A DNA stretch of 64,000 nt from a bacterium SCSIO 12696 (GCA_024397955.1 CP073744.1:2701501-2765500), one strand, 5' to 3'; numbered from the stretch's first letter, positions 29,152-41,076 are shown. Made by a program: numbers and translations. The notes: generated by a model from the letters alone, not told the origin.

Positions 29152-30470
29152 AAAAACGCATTACAGTTCAATTTATTTTTCTTGTGCTATTGCTGTGTTC
29201 GGTAGCCTCTGTCGCCTCCACTTTGGACGGCGTGCGGGTGTGGCGCTCGCCGGACAACACTCGCCTGGTATTTGATCTCAGTGCCGCGGTAGAACACCGC
29301 ATCTTTACCCTGGAAAACCCCAGTCGTCTGGTTATCGACATCGAGAACGCCACTTCAAAGGCACGCTTTGATAAATTGCCATTGGCCAATACCCCTGTAT
29401 CTGCCATTCGCAGTGCTGCTAAAAAAGGGGGGGATTTACGGGTGGTGCTGGATTTGGGCAGTGTGGTATCGCCGCGCAGCTTTACCCTCAAACCCAATAA
29501 GCAGTATGGCCACCGCTTGGTGATTGACCTGTACGACAAAGCCAAAGCGGCAAAAACGGTTAAAACGGTTTCTGATGCGGTTAAAAACAAAGAGCGGGAT
29601 ATCGTCATTGCCATCGATGCCGGGCATGGCGGAGAAGATCCAGGTGCACTGGGTAAACGGGGTATTCATGAAAAACATGTGGCCCTGGCGATCTCCAAAC
29701 AATTGGAACGTATTGTCGACCGCACTCCCGGTTTTCGCGGCGAGTTGGTGCGCACCGGGGATTACTACATCCCCCTGAAAAAGCGCCGTGATATTGCTCA
29801 CCGCATGCGCGCCGATCTGCTCGTCTCTGTTCACGCCAACTCGTTTACCTCGCCGAAACCAAGAGGAGCGTCGGTGTATGTGTTATCCACCAAAGGCGCC
29901 ACCAGTGAGATGGCCCGCTATCTGGCCCGCAAGGAAAACAGCTCCGACCTTATCGGTGGTGTGGAAAACGTCAGTCTGAAAGACAAGGATGATGATCTGG
30001 CACGGGTGTTGTTGGATCTTTCGATGGATGCCACCTTAAACAGCAGCTTGGATGTGGCTTCGGAAGTACTAAAAGGCATGGGACGTATTTCCAAACTGCA
30101 TCAGAAAAATACCGAACAGGCTAACTTTGTGGTGTTGCGCTCCCCGGATATGCCTTCCATTTTGGTAGAGACCGGTTTTATCTCCAACCCCAGTGACCGC
30201 AAGCTACTGGTACAGAGCAGCTATCAGAAGAAAATGGCGGGTGCGATTTTTACCGGTATTGAAAGTTACTTCCACAAGCGCCCATTGGAAGGCACCTGGC
30301 TGGCGGCCAACCGCAACAAAGTGGAGCGCACTTACGTCATTGGTCGCGGAGATACCCTGTCGGAAATCGCTCAACGCCATAAAGTCAGTGTCAAGCGGCT
30401 TATGAGTTACAACGGCTTGAAAAACAGTCGCATTCGCATGGGCCAGCGCCTTAAAATACCCGCATCTTGA
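29145..30470 (+). CDS. amiB: N-acetylmuramoyl-L-alanine amidase (AmiB/AmiC type) with AMIN and LysM domains
   Basis: This periplasmic amidase of about 441 residues cuts the peptide from MurNAc during daughter-cell separation. A signal peptide ([23 protein letters not shown]) is followed by an AMIN domain (about 25-125). The Amidase_3 domain (about 155-380) has zinc ligands in [17 protein letters not shown] and SVHANSF, and the catalytic Glu in [12 protein letters not shown]-terminal LysM follows ([16 protein letters not shown]). The TTG at 29145 gives a clean signal peptide. A GTG at 29091 would add 18 residues ahead of it. Confidence 0.92.
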   Translation: MLKKRITVQFIFLVLLLCSVASVASTLDGVRVWRSPDNTRLVFDLSAAVEHRIFTLENPSRLVIDIENATSKARFDKLPLANTPVSAIRSAAKKGGDLRVVLDLGSVVSPRSFTLKPNKQYGHRLVIDLYDKAKAAKTVKTVSDAVKNKERDIVIAIDAGHGGEDPGALGKRGIHEKHVALAISKQLERIVDRTPGFRGELVRTGDYYIPLKKRRDIAHRMRADLLVSVHANSFTSPKPRGASVYVLSTKGATSEMARYLARKENSSDLIGGVENVSLKDKDDDLARVLLDLSMDATLNSSLDVASEVLKGMGRISKLHQKNTEQANFVVLRSPDMPSILVETGFISNPSDRKLLVQSSYQKKMAGAIFTGIESYFHKRPLEGTWLAANRNKVERTYVIGRGDTLSEIAQRHKVSVKRLMSYNGLKNSRIRMGQRLKIPAS

Positions 30471-30525
30471 CGTTCAGAAATCGTCGCCGTGCCTCCATCT
30501 CGCAATGACGACAGCGAGTTTTTAT

Positions 30526-32349
30526 ATGTCCCAGATTCACAAACTTAGTCCCCGCCTTGCCAACCAAATTGCAGCCGGTGAGGTGGTGGAGCGCCCTGCG
30601 TCTGTTATTAAAGAGTTACTGGAAAACAGCATCGACGCCGGTGCCAGCCGGGTCGATGTGGAAGTCGAGGCTGGTGGTGTCAAGTTGATGCGTATCCGCG
30701 ATAACGGCGGTGGTGTGGATAAAGAGGATCTGCCCCTGGCCCTGTCCCGTCACGCCACCAGCAAAATTGTCGAGTTGGAAGATCTGGAGGCGGTGCAAAC
30801 CCTGGGCTTTCGTGGCGAGGCATTGGCCAGTATCTGCTCTGTGTCGCGGCTCGCCATGACGTCCAACAACAATGAGGGCCAGTCTGGCTGGAAAGCAGTC
30901 TCTGAAGGTCGGGAAATGGAAGTCAACCTGGAGCCTGCTCCGCACCCCCAGGGTACGACTGTTGAAGTGCGCGACCTGTTTTTCAACACCCCGGCGCGGC
31001 GCAAATTTTTGCGCACTGAAAAGACCGAATTCAATCGCATTGACGATGTGATGAAAAAACTCGCTCTGAGTCACTTTGATGTAGCCTTTTCCCTGCGCCA
31101 CAACAACAAAACCCTGTTTACCATGCGGCCAGCAGAAAACCAGCTGGAGCAGGAGCGGCGAGTGGCACAGATCTGCGGCCCTGCGTTTATGGAGCAGGCG
31201 GTCTACCTTGATATTAATCGCGGCGGTTTACGCGTGTGGGGGTGGATGGGCTTGCCTACCTTTTCTCGCAGCCAGGCGGACATGCAGTACTTCTTTGTCA
31301 ATGGCCGTGCCATTCGCGACAAGGTAGTGACCCATGCGGTGCGTCAGGCCTATCAGGATGTGCTTTATCACGGTCGCCACCCGGCCTATGTGCTGTTTCT
31401 GGAATTGGAAGCCGCGGATGTGGACGTCAATGTTCACCCTACCAAGCACGAAGTCCGCTTTCGCGATAGCCGTTCGGTACACGGCTTTATTTACAGCACG
31501 TTGAACCAGACGGTGGCGGAAGTACGCCCTGGTGAACCCCTGACTGCCAGTCAGGAACAGCCCACTCCCACCTCTGCCAATCCGGTATCAATTGCCGATA
31601 GCAACGACGGCTTGCGCAGTACCATAGGGTTGGGTTTGGGTTATCGGTCGCCTGCACCCTCGACCCAGCAAATACAGGAGCAAGTGAGTCATTACGGAGC
31701 GCTGCACCAGCCTGCACCAGTCATGGATCAGCCAGCCAGTGCCGATGCTAGTCAGGCTGAGGAAATCCCACCTCTTGGTTACGCCATTGCCCAGCTCAAG
31801 GGTATTTATATTGTTGCGGAGAACGCCGAGGGCATGGTGCTGGTGGATATGCACGCCGCCCACGAACGTATTACCTATGAGCGCATGAAAGTTGCCTATG
31901 AGCAGCAGGGTATGGCGTCTCAACCGCTATTGGTGCCCGAAACCTTGGCAGTGAGCCAGAGGGAAGCAGACAGTGCTGAACAGCATCACAGCGTATTCGA
32001 AGCCTTGGGTTTTCAGTTACAGCGAGCGGGCCCGGAAAGCCTGTTGGTGCGGGAAATTCCTGCTCTGACCCGCGGCGCCGATGTAGAGCCACTGGTGCGG
32101 GATGTGCTATCTGACCTGTTAGAGCATGGCAGCAGTGATCGTATTGCTGCCCACATTAACGAAATTCTCGGCACTATGGCTTGTCACGGCTCAGTGCGCG
32201 CCAACCGCCGCCTGACTATTCTTGAAATGAACGCCTTGCTGCGAGATATGGAACACACTGAACGCAGCGGCCAGTGCAACCACGGCCGCCCCACCTGGAC
32301 GCAGATGAGTTTAGCTGAGCTGGATAAGTTGTTTTTGCGTGGAAGGTGA
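30526..32349 (+). CDS. mutL: DNA mismatch repair protein MutL
   Basis: The 607-residue GHKL ATPase couples MutS mismatch recognition to downstream repair. The N-terminal domain has [37 protein letters not shown] and [21 protein letters not shown] proline/glutamine-rich linker spans about 335-425. The C-terminal dimerisation domain has the [11 protein letters not shown] and [12 protein letters not shown] blocks. I see no DQHAX2EX4E endonuclease motif, consistent with a MutH-type or other partner system. ATG at 30526 is chosen, although one at 30505 exists. Confidence 0.96.
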   Translation: MSQIHKLSPRLANQIAAGEVVERPASVIKELLENSIDAGASRVDVEVEAGGVKLMRIRDNGGGVDKEDLPLALSRHATSKIVELEDLEAVQTLGFRGEALASICSVSRLAMTSNNNEGQSGWKAVSEGREMEVNLEPAPHPQGTTVEVRDLFFNTPARRKFLRTEKTEFNRIDDVMKKLALSHFDVAFSLRHNNKTLFTMRPAENQLEQERRVAQICGPAFMEQAVYLDINRGGLRVWGWMGLPTFSRSQADMQYFFVNGRAIRDKVVTHAVRQAYQDVLYHGRHPAYVLFLELEAADVDVNVHPTKHEVRFRDSRSVHGFIYSTLNQTVAEVRPGEPLTASQEQPTPTSANPVSIADSNDGLRSTIGLGLGYRSPAPSTQQIQEQVSHYGALHQPAPVMDQPASADASQAEEIPPLGYAIAQLKGIYIVAENAEGMVLVDMHAAHERITYERMKVAYEQQGMASQPLLVPETLAVSQREADSAEQHHSVFEALGFQLQRAGPESLLVREIPALTRGADVEPLVRDVLSDLLEHGSSDRIAAHINEILGTMACHGSVRANRRLTILEMNALLRDMEHTERSGQCNHGRPTWTQMSLAELDKLFLRGR

Positions 32350-32370
32350 TGTTTTGCTGCTGCAAAACAG

Positions 32371-32434
32371 CTACGAGCCACGTGCTTCGGGCTACGAGCA
32401 GATTACACGCAGCTCGAAGCCCGCTGCTCGTAGC
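32371..32434. repeat. GC-rich inverted repeat (REP-like) between mutL and miaA
   Basis: Two imperfect arms, 32371-32400 and 32411-32434, share CTACGAGC and GCTTCG cores in opposite orientation and would fold into a hairpin. The right arm ends GCCCGCTGCTCGTAGC, close to the unit at 35424-35453 (16 of 19 positions over the shared core). It lies in the 135-bp gap before miaA. No T-run follows, so it is not a standard terminator. Confidence 0.6.
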
Positions 32435-32484
32435 GATACCGCAATTGTTGTTTCAAAGTAATGGTTACCAAGGCCAAATAAAAC

Positions 32485-33474
32485 GTGACTGAACCCTCCC
32501 AGGCTATCTTCCTAATGGGCCCCACTGCCTCGGGCAAAACCGATTTGGCCGTGGCACTGTGCGATCATTTGCCGGTAGAGTTGATCAGTGTTGATTCTGC
32601 GCTGGTGTACAGGCAAATGGATGTGGTCAGTGCTAAACCCGATGCAGAGACTTTGGCGAAAGCTCCACACCGTTTAATTGATATACGGGATCCGGCTGAC
32701 AGCTACTCAGTGGGTGATTTCGCCCGCGATGCCCGTCGGGAAATGGATGCCATCAGCGCTGTTGGCAGAATTCCATTGCTGGTGGGGGGCACCATGCTTT
32801 ACTTTCGCGCATTGTTGGAGGGTTTGGCTGAGTTGCCGCCATCGGATCCAGCAGTGCGTGCGGATATTGACGCCCAGGCCGCAGAACTGGGCTGGCCTGC
32901 CATGCACGAGCGCCTGGCGCAGCTCGACCCACAGTCCGCCGAGCGCATTCACCCCAATCACTCTCAACGTATCCACCGTGCCCTGGAAGTGTGCTTAACC
33001 ACCGGTAAACCCTTTTCGCAACTGTTGTCTCAACAGGGCAGCAGTTCCGTGCAGCCGGTTACCGATAGCTATCAGGTTACCCAGATGGCCATTGCTCCAA
33101 GGGATCGAGCGGTGTTGCATCAGCGTATAGAAAACCGCTTTGCCACCATGATGGCCGATGGTGGCCTGGATGAAGTCAGGCAATTGTTTGCAAGGGGTGA
33201 TTTGCATCCGGATCTGCCGGCGATGCGTGCGGTGGGCTACCGCCAGGCCTGGCAGCACTTGTGCGGGGAATTAAACTACGACCAGATGGTCACAAAGGCA
33301 GTGGTGGCCACCCGTCAACTGGCAAAACGCCAGCTCACTTGGCTTCGCGGTTGGCAGGATGTGAACTGGGTGTATACGGATACCCCACAGGGAGTGTCGC
33401 TAAGTTCTGAGGAAATCCTGCAAAATGCCTTGAAAATTCTGCGAAATAGCCCCATATACAACAGCAGTGGCTAG
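32485..33474 (+). CDS. miaA: tRNA dimethylallyltransferase
   Basis: The 329-residue enzyme adds dimethylallyl to A37 of UNN-reading tRNAs. The P-loop [14 protein letters not shown] lies at residues 12-25. [27 protein letters not shown] and [14 protein letters not shown] follow, and [14 protein letters not shown] is near the C-terminus. The start is GTG at 32485 with AAGG upstream. It leads into hfq-hflX-hflK-hflC, the conserved cluster. Confidence 0.95.
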   Translation: MTEPSQAIFLMGPTASGKTDLAVALCDHLPVELISVDSALVYRQMDVVSAKPDAETLAKAPHRLIDIRDPADSYSVGDFARDARREMDAISAVGRIPLLVGGTMLYFRALLEGLAELPPSDPAVRADIDAQAAELGWPAMHERLAQLDPQSAERIHPNHSQRIHRALEVCLTTGKPFSQLLSQQGSSSVQPVTDSYQVTQMAIAPRDRAVLHQRIENRFATMMADGGLDEVRQLFARGDLHPDLPAMRAVGYRQAWQHLCGELNYDQMVTKAVVATRQLAKRQLTWLRGWQDVNWVYTDTPQGVSLSSEEILQNALKILRNSPIYNSSG

Positions 33475-33657
33475 CGGTATGATGGATTTCCGCAAATTTT
33501 GTGGCTTTTTCCTGTGCAGCCGGTGTTTTTGGGTGCCACAATTAGGTTACACCCTGCACAGACAGTTTTGGTATCGGAATGGCAGGTAGTATGCAGTTTG
33601 GTTTGATCTGTGGCCATTCAATAATAACAGCCGATTTCTAAAAATAAGGAGAATCCC

Positions 33658-33945
33658 ATGTCAAAGGGGCACAACTTACAAGACCCTTTCCTGAATGTCT
33701 TACGGAAAGAGCGCATCCCGGTTTCAATATTTCTGGTCAACGGCATCAAATTGCAGGGGCAGATTGAGTCCTTTGACCAATTTGTGGTTCTACTGAAAAA
33801 CACCGTCAGCCAAATGGTGTACAAGCACGCTATTTCCACCGTGGTGCCGGCGCGCCCGGTTCGTCTGCCTCTGGGTGCTCCCACCCAAGGCCAGCAGGGT
33901 GGCGAATACAGCCAGGGTCAACCTGGTACTGACTTTAACGACTGA
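33658..33945 (+). CDS. hfq: RNA chaperone Hfq
   Basis: The 95-residue Sm-like protein forms hexamers that pair small RNAs with mRNAs. The Sm1 region ([24 protein letters not shown]) and Sm2 region ([12 protein letters not shown]) are intact. The C-terminal tail is short and Gln/Gly-rich ([14 protein letters not shown]). A strong AAGGAG lies 7 bp before the ATG. The 183-bp upstream gap after miaA presumably holds its own promoter, though none is clear to me. Confidence 0.98.
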   Translation: MSKGHNLQDPFLNVLRKERIPVSIFLVNGIKLQGQIESFDQFVVLLKNTVSQMVYKHAISTVVPARPVRLPLGAPTQGQQGGEYSQGQPGTDFND

Positions 33946-33972
33946 TTTTATAAACACTTATGGAGGCACTGG

Positions 33973-35292
33973 TTGTTCTTTGATCGTCCGGAATCTGGTG
34001 AATTGGCCATACTGGTTCACCTGGATTTACACAGTGAAAATGAGCCGGAAGATCCCCGCGAATTTGAAGAACTGGTGTTATCTGCAGGTGGTGACCCTGT
34101 CGATTTTGTGATGGGGCAACGCCAGAGCCCGCATCCCAAATACTTTGTTGGCACCGGCAAACTCGATGAGTTGGCCGGTTTGGTACGTCACCACGACGCC
34201 CAACTATTGATTTTTAATCACAACCTTTCTCCCAGCCAAGAACGCAACCTGGAGCATCATCTTAAGTGCAGAGTGCTGGATCGCACGGGCCTGATTCTGG
34301 ACATTTTTGCTCAGCGAGCCCGCACTCATGAGGGCAAGCTACAGGTGGAGTTGGCCCAGTTACAGCATATGTCCACTCGCTTGGTGCGAGGTTGGACTCA
34401 CCTCGAACGCCAGAAGGGTGGCATTGGCTTGCGTGGCCCAGGTGAAACCCAGTTGGAGACAGACCGCCGCTTGCTACGAGAGCGCATCAAATCCATTCAA
34501 AAGCGCCTTTATAAAGTGCGCAAACAGCGGGATCAGGGGCGTCGCTCCCGGCGCCGGGCGGAAATTCCTACGGTTTCTCTGGTGGGCTACACCAACGCGG
34601 GTAAGTCCACCTTGTTCAATACCTTGACCACTTCCGAGGTGTACGCCGCCGATCAATTGTTTGCGACTCTGGACCCCACCATGCGGCGTTTGGAGTTGCC
34701 GGAAACCGGCCCAGTGATTCTTACCGACACCGTGGGTTTTATCAGCCATCTTCCCCACAAGCTGGTGGAGGCGTTTCGTGCCACCTTGGAAGAAGCGGCC
34801 AATGCGTCGTTGTTGCTCCATGTGGTGGATGCCGCTGATGAAGAGCGCCATCGCAATATTCAGCGGGTCGGTGAGGTGCTGGAAGATATTGATGCCCACG
34901 AGCTGCCCAGTTTGTTGGTGTACAACAAGATCGACCTGCTGGAAGAGGGCAGGCCGCGCATTGACCGCGATTCCCGTGGTATGCCAGTGGCGGTTTGGCT
35001 GTCGGCACAAAATGGCCTCGGCCTGGATTTACTGCAGGATGCCATTCGCGAACGAGTGGGCGCCCGCATGACTCATGGGGTTTATTTACTGGAGCCGCAA
35101 CAAAGCCGCCTGCGAGCACGCTTTTATCAAAACAATGCCGTGGTTCAGGAGCAAACTCTGGACAATGGCGATGTCAAGCTGGAAGTGCGTATGCCGGAGT
35201 CGGATCTTCTGCGTTTGCTGAAAAGTGAGCACCTGAAACTCGGGGATCTGGTGGAGTTGCCGGGGCTTGATGATTTGGCTCAAAGTGCTTGA
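33973..35292 (+). CDS. hflX: Ribosome-associated GTPase HflX
   Basis: The 439-residue GTPase splits or rescues stalled ribosomes under stress. The N-terminal HflX domain contains QRQSPHPKYFVGTGKLDEL and IFNHNLSPSQERNLE, followed by GGIGLRGPGETQLETDRR. GTPase motifs are GYTNAGKSTLFN (G1), DTVGFI (G3) and YNKIDLL (G4). TTG at 33973 is used, with GGAGG 7-8 bp upstream. No ATG fits. It is 28 bp after hfq. Confidence 0.95.
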   Translation: MFFDRPESGELAILVHLDLHSENEPEDPREFEELVLSAGGDPVDFVMGQRQSPHPKYFVGTGKLDELAGLVRHHDAQLLIFNHNLSPSQERNLEHHLKCRVLDRTGLILDIFAQRARTHEGKLQVELAQLQHMSTRLVRGWTHLERQKGGIGLRGPGETQLETDRRLLRERIKSIQKRLYKVRKQRDQGRRSRRRAEIPTVSLVGYTNAGKSTLFNTLTTSEVYAADQLFATLDPTMRRLELPETGPVILTDTVGFISHLPHKLVEAFRATLEEAANASLLLHVVDAADEERHRNIQRVGEVLEDIDAHELPSLLVYNKIDLLEEGRPRIDRDSRGMPVAVWLSAQNGLGLDLLQDAIRERVGARMTHGVYLLEPQQSRLRARFYQNNAVVQEQTLDNGDVKLEVRMPESDLLRLLKSEHLKLGDLVELPGLDDLAQSA

Positions 35293-35294
35293 TA

Positions 35295-35453
35295 GATAGC
35301 TGCGGGCGGCGAGCTACGGGCTGACCGAGTGTAATTGTTATCCTGAGCGCAGCGAAAGGTCTCTTGCTGGCTGCACGTTATGAAACCCTTCTTGGCGCTC
35401 AGTGTGACAAGTTGGCACGATCAGCTCGCCGCCCGTGGCCCGCTGCTCGAAGC
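35295..35453. repeat. Composite inverted-repeat element between hflX and hflK
   Basis: The outer arms (about 35299-35325 and 35421-35453) share GGGCGGCGAGCT and its reverse complement. The right arm matches the rnpB-upstream repeat at 25 of 30 positions. Nested inside, 35335-35359 and 35386-35410 form a second inverted repeat whose left arm reads TATCCTGAGCGCAGCGAAAG. The element fills most of the 245-bp gap. No transposase gene is present. It looks like a small non-autonomous palindromic element nested in, or built from, a REP-like pair. Confidence 0.65.
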
Positions 35454-35537
35454 AAATTTTCTCACTTGCCTTGAATTTCCAGATAGAATCCCCACCATCT
35501 TTCTTAATAACCATTTATTACATTGACGGAGCTGAAT

Positions 35538-36686
35538 ATGGCCTGGAATGAACCCGGTGGCGGCCGTGACCGCGATCCTTGGGGTGGCAAAAACGGTGGC
35601 GATGGGCCGCCGGATCTGGATGAGGCACTGCAAAAACTGAAAGAGCGCTTTGGCGGGCTGTTTGGTGGTTCTGGTGGCAACAGTAACGGCAAAGGTGTCA
35701 GCGGTGGTTTGATCGGCTTGGCTCTCGTTGTTGTTGTGGCGATTATGGCCCTGTCTGGGATCTATCAGGTGGATGAAAAAGAGCGTGGTGTGGTGCTGAG
35801 GTTTGGCAAATACCACGACACAGTTGGCCCGGGTTTGCATTGGCGGCCGGTGTTTATTGACACTGTTAATAAGGTGAATGTAACCAAAGTACAAGAGCAC
35901 GTTGCTACTGGCCTTATGCTGACCAAAGACGAAAATATCGTCAGCTTGCCTGTAACCGTTCAATTCACCGTTCCCGATGCAAAGGCGTACATTATTAATG
36001 TGCGCGATCCGATCGCAAGCCTCAAGCACGCAACTGACAGTGCAATTCGTCATGTGGTGGGCAGTACCCTGGCCAGTGATGTATTGTCTGAAGGCCGTGA
36101 AAAGCTGTCTGGTGAAATCAAGAATCGCCTACAGAACTACCTGGATATTTACCAAACCGGTGTCCAGATTTCCAAAGTGAATATTGGTAAAGGTGAACCA
36201 CCGGTTCCGGTGAAGCCGGCATTTGACGATGTGAACGCATCTCGCAAAGACAGAGATCGTTACATTGAAGAAGCGGAATCTTACAGAAACGGTGTTGTGC
36301 CTGTGGCCCGTGGTGAAGCTCAGAGAATGATACAAGCAGCTACGGCCTACCGTGACCGAGTGATTGCCGAAGCAGAAGGTGAATCCCAGCGTTTTGAGAA
36401 ACTCTTGGTGGAGTACCAAAAAGCACCTGAAGTGACCCGACAGCGTTTGTACCTGGACACAGTGCAAGATGTTATGCAAAACGTTTCTAAAGTGATGGTG
36501 GATGTCGAAGGCGGCAACAACATGTTGTATCTGCCGCTGGATCAGATTGCCAAGAGCCAGCCAAAAACCTCTACCAAGCAATCGATAAATAACGTGTTGG
36601 ATGAAACCCAGATACGCAACATCGTTGAAGATCAACTTCGTGACATGCTGCGCGATAGCAATACAAGCAGAGGTAACAGACGATGA
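35538..36686 (+). CDS. hflK: HflK, modulator of FtsH protease
   Basis: The 382-residue protein of the SPFH/prohibitin family forms a membrane complex with HflC that surrounds FtsH. The N-terminus is cytoplasmic and Gly/Asp/Pro-rich (NEPGGGRDRDPWGG). One transmembrane helix follows (about 60-78, LIGLALVVVVAIMALSGIY), then the SPFH domain (GVVLRFGKYHDTVGPGLHW). ATG at 35538 is preceded by GGAG. The stop overlaps the hflC ATG. Confidence 0.96.
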   Translation: MAWNEPGGGRDRDPWGGKNGGDGPPDLDEALQKLKERFGGLFGGSGGNSNGKGVSGGLIGLALVVVVAIMALSGIYQVDEKERGVVLRFGKYHDTVGPGLHWRPVFIDTVNKVNVTKVQEHVATGLMLTKDENIVSLPVTVQFTVPDAKAYIINVRDPIASLKHATDSAIRHVVGSTLASDVLSEGREKLSGEIKNRLQNYLDIYQTGVQISKVNIGKGEPPVPVKPAFDDVNASRKDRDRYIEEAESYRNGVVPVARGEAQRMIQAATAYRDRVIAEAEGESQRFEKLLVEYQKAPEVTRQRLYLDTVQDVMQNVSKVMVDVEGGNNMLYLPLDQIAKSQPKTSTKQSINNVLDETQIRNIVEDQLRDMLRDSNTSRGNRR

Positions 36687-37543
36687 GACCAATAACGATT
36701 ATCGCCATATTCGCCGTCGTGCTTGTTGGCTCAATGAGCGTTTACAAGGTGCAGGAGCAAGAGCAGGCACTCAAGCTGAGATTTGGACGCATTGTCGAGC
36801 CGAACATTGGCCCTGGGCTGCACTTTAAATTGCCTTGGGAAGATGTGCGCAAGTTTGAATCCCGTGTGCTGACACTGGATGCCAATGTGGAAAGTTTTCT
36901 GACCAGAGACGAGGAGCGCTTGCAGGTTGATAGCTACGTAAAGTGGCAAATCGTCAATGCAGAAAACTATTACAAAGCGACCGGTGGTGATGAGCAGGTG
37001 GCTGCGTCTCGGTTGGAAGCCCGAGTCAATGATGGCCTGCGAAATGAGCTGAGTAGCCGCACCTTGAATGAAGCGATCTCCGGGGAGCGCGATCAGTTAA
37101 TGGAAAAATTGACTGATGATCTGGATGTTCTCTCAAGGGAGAGCCTGGGTATTAAGGTTGTTGACGTTCGTGTTAAACGTATCGATTTCCCAGATACTGT
37201 CAGCGAGAACGTGTATCGGCAAATGCGCGCTGAACGTGAGAAGGAAGCCAAGCAATATCGCTCTGAAGGTAAAGAGCAAGCAGCCGCTATTCGCGCCGAC
37301 GCCGATCGCCAAAAAGTGGTGATTGAGGCTGAGGCCTACCGAGAGGCAGAGCAATTGCGTGGTGACGGTGACGCCAAAGCCGCCGGTATCTACGCCGATG
37401 CCTACAATAAAGACCCTGAGTTTTATGCGTTTATACGCAGCCTTGAGGCCTATCGGCAGTCTTTCGCCAACAAAGGCGATATGATGCTGGTAGACCCCGA
37501 GAGTGAGTTCTTTCGCTACTTAAAAGACTCCCAAGGCAAATAA
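36683..37543 (+). CDS. hflC: HflC, modulator of FtsH protease
   Basis: The 286-residue SPFH/prohibitin protein has an N-terminal signal anchor (ITIIAIFAVVLVGSMSVYKV). The SPFH domain (ALKLRFGRIVEPNIGPGLHFKLPW) and an Ala/Glu-rich coiled coil (about 185-240) follow. It pairs with HflK to regulate FtsH. It overlaps hflK by 4 bp (ATGA), indicating tight coupling. A terminator follows. Confidence 0.96.
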   Translation: MRPITIIAIFAVVLVGSMSVYKVQEQEQALKLRFGRIVEPNIGPGLHFKLPWEDVRKFESRVLTLDANVESFLTRDEERLQVDSYVKWQIVNAENYYKATGGDEQVAASRLEARVNDGLRNELSSRTLNEAISGERDQLMEKLTDDLDVLSRESLGIKVVDVRVKRIDFPDTVSENVYRQMRAEREKEAKQYRSEGKEQAAAIRADADRQKVVIEAEAYREAEQLRGDGDAKAAGIYADAYNKDPEFYAFIRSLEAYRQSFANKGDMMLVDPESEFFRYLKDSQGK

Positions 37544-37561
37544 GCCGGGGGTCTATAGAGG

Positions 37562-37592
37562 AAGAGGTGGTTTTGGCCGCCTCTTTTCTTTT
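37562..37592 (+). terminator. Rho-independent terminator after hflC
   Basis: The stem AAGAGGTGG/CCGCCTCTT (one G-T pair) with a TTTTGG loop is followed by a TTTTCTTTT tract, 19 bp after the hflC stop. It closes the hfq-hflXKC unit. Confidence 0.8.
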
Positions 37593-37647
37593 GGCCCACT
37601 ATCCAGCCTATGCTAGAATCGCGCAACCGGGTAACCCCGGTTTTTTT
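37591..37647 (+). promoter_or_regulatory. Predicted yjeT-purA promoter with hairpin at transcript 5' end
   Basis: TTGGCC and an extended -10 (TGC TAGAAT, 37611-37619) are 17 bp apart. The predicted start falls near 37626, right at a terminator-like hairpin AACCGGG-TAAC-CCCGGTT followed by seven T residues (37625-37647). Either this hairpin ends read-through from upstream, or it forms the 5' cap of the purA leader. A later AACCCGGG could pair alternatively with its left arm. Confidence 0.5.
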
Positions 37648-37694
37648 GTGGGTAAAGTAAACCCGGGCGATCATCATAGGGGCAAGGCGGTTCA

Positions 37695-39222
<1,528 letters not shown>

Positions 39223-39237
39223 CGAGCAAACATAAAA

Positions 39238-39277
39238 CAAAAAGGCCGCTGCAATTGTCATTGCAGCGGCCTTTTTG
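39238..39277. terminator. Bidirectional rho-independent terminator between purA and cysN
   Basis: A perfect 15-bp stem (39241-39255 with 39260-39274) carries a TGTC loop, with A and T runs on the two sides. It can end purA on the plus strand and the cysDN transcript on the minus strand. Confidence 0.92.
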
Positions 39278-39329
39278 TTTTTCAGCAGTACTCTACTTGG
39301 TCATTAACCCAGCAATTGTCTCTCGACAA

Positions 39330-41003
39330 TTAGTCCTTACTGCATTGTTGAATGACCGAATCAATCATTGCGGTATCAATACGATCATTGGGCAGTTCAG
39401 TTAATGAGCAGCACTGCAATGCTGTTTTAATGGTTTCCAGATCTCTGCTGTTGCTGACCACGACCACAATCAAACCGGCTTCCAGCAATGGTTTCAAAGC
39501 GGCTGGAGAGTCGTAGTTGAGATCCAGCAAGTAGGTGTGGAAGCCTTGCCTGTGCAATGCCACCTCCATGCGATGGCCATCGGTGAGGTTGCTGGTCCAC
39601 ACACAGCGGCTGTTGTGTGGTTTGATGGATGCACGCATTTGCGGAGTCACTTCGCTGGCGAACTGATCCACATTGTCGGCAGTATCATCGGTCTTTTTGT
39701 CCAGCACTTTGGAAATCATACCTGCGCCAACGGTAGCGTTGGTCAAGCGATCAATTACCACAAAGCTACCGGTGGTGCGGTTGCTTTGGTAAGTGTCGTA
39801 CACCACTGCTTCGGTCAAGCTGATGTGTGCCTCGCCGATGCCGTTCAGTGGCAGCTCACTGGCATTTTGCTTTTCCAGAGAGTTGATATCCAACTGCCAG
39901 TCCAGTGCAGAGACAGTGCCACTGATATAGCGAGTACCCATTTTGAAATCGTAGCGTTTGCCAGGAACCAGCTCGTCTTCATTCATCCACACTATGTGCG
40001 CCTTGAATTCGTCGCTGATGGTGGCCTGGTGTTGCTCACCGACAATTTGGTCACCACGGGAAATATCAATTTCGTCGTTCAGGGTAACGGTCAGAGCTTG
40101 TCCGGGAATAGCTTTGGCAACGGCCTGGTTGCCCACCAAAATTTCTTTTACGGTGCTTGTTTGGCCGGAAGGCAGTGCGGTGACTACCTGGCCGGTGTGC
40201 AGTTCGCCTGACGCCAGTGTGCCGCAGTAACCGCGGAAATTGAGGTGAGGGCGGTTAACGTATTGCACAGGCAGTCGCAACTCTTCTGCCTGAGATTCAA
40301 CGCTGACGTCAATGTGGTTGAGCAAGCCGAGCAGGGTGTCACCTTGATACCAAGGCATATGGTTGCTCGCCTGAACAACGTTGTCTCCTGCCAGAGCAGA
40401 CAGTGGCACAAAATAGTTTTCCACTTGCGGAAAGCGTTCTGCCAAAGCCTGGAATTCATTTTTGATGTTTTCAAAAACGGTTTCGCTGTAGTCCACCAGG
40501 TCCATTTTGTTGATCGCAACCACAAAATGGCGAATACCCAGCAGTGAACAAATGTAACTGTGGCGGCGGGTCTGTGCCTGCACCCCGTAACGGGCGTCGA
40601 TCAACAGTACCGCAAGGTCGGCAGACGATGCGCCCGTAGCCATATTGCGGGTGTATTGTTCGTGTCCCGGAGTGTCGGCAATAATAAATTTGCGCAATTC
40701 AGAAGAAAAGTAACGGTAGGCAACATCGATGGTAATGCCTTGTTCGCGCTCTGATTGCAGGCCGTCTACCAGCAGTGCCAAATCGGCGGCTTCACCGGTG
40801 GTGCCCACGGTTTTGCTGTCTTTCTCAATCGCCGCCAGTTGATCCTGGTAAACGGTTTTGGAGTCGTGCAACATGCGCCCGATCAGGGTCGATTTACCAT
40901 CGTCAACGCTGCCGCAAGTAATAAAGCGGAGTATGTCTTTCTGCTCGTGTTGTTGCAGATAGGCTTCAACGTTGGTTTGAATCAGTGCCGTATGCGCGTT
41001 CAT
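39330..41003 (-). CDS. cysN: Sulfate adenylyltransferase subunit 1 (CysN) with a degenerate CysC-like C-terminus
   Basis: The 557-residue GTPase subunit drives APS formation from sulfate and ATP with CysD. GTPase motifs are [14 protein letters not shown] (G1), [12 protein letters not shown] (G3) and NKMDLV (G4), followed by two EF-Tu-like beta barrels. Residues from about 431 to 557 are beyond a plain CysN. They resemble an APS kinase domain: HTYLLD and [11 protein letters not shown] align with CysC, but its P-loop is replaced by [11 protein letters not shown] kinase activity is therefore unlikely. It lies 73 bp after cysD on the same strand. Confidence 0.93.
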   Translation of the reverse strand: MNAHTALIQTNVEAYLQQHEQKDILRFITCGSVDDGKSTLIGRMLHDSKTVYQDQLAAIEKDSKTVGTTGEAADLALLVDGLQSEREQGITIDVAYRYFSSELRKFIIADTPGHEQYTRNMATGASSADLAVLLIDARYGVQAQTRRHSYICSLLGIRHFVVAINKMDLVDYSETVFENIKNEFQALAERFPQVENYFVPLSALAGDNVVQASNHMPWYQGDTLLGLLNHIDVSVESQAEELRLPVQYVNRPHLNFRGYCGTLASGELHTGQVVTALPSGQTSTVKEILVGNQAVAKAIPGQALTVTLNDEIDISRGDQIVGEQHQATISDEFKAHIVWMNEDELVPGKRYDFKMGTRYISGTVSALDWQLDINSLEKQNASELPLNGIGEAHISLTEAVVYDTYQSNRTTGSFVVIDRLTNATVGAGMISKVLDKKTDDTADNVDQFASEVTPQMRASIKPHNSRCVWTSNLTDGHRMEVALHRQGFHTYLLDLNYDSPAALKPLLEAGLIVVVVSNSRDLETIKTALQCCSLTELPNDRIDTAMIDSVIQQCSKD

Positions 41004-41076
41004 TTTTGTTACCTTTTTAAAGGTGATGTCTAATCAGTTAAACGATAGTTTGTGAACTGTCGATAAACTGTGAAAT

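Noticed and set aside
32371..32434. Terminator for mutL
   Set aside because: The inverted repeat has no T-run and its arms match an interspersed repeat family, so I list it as a repeat.
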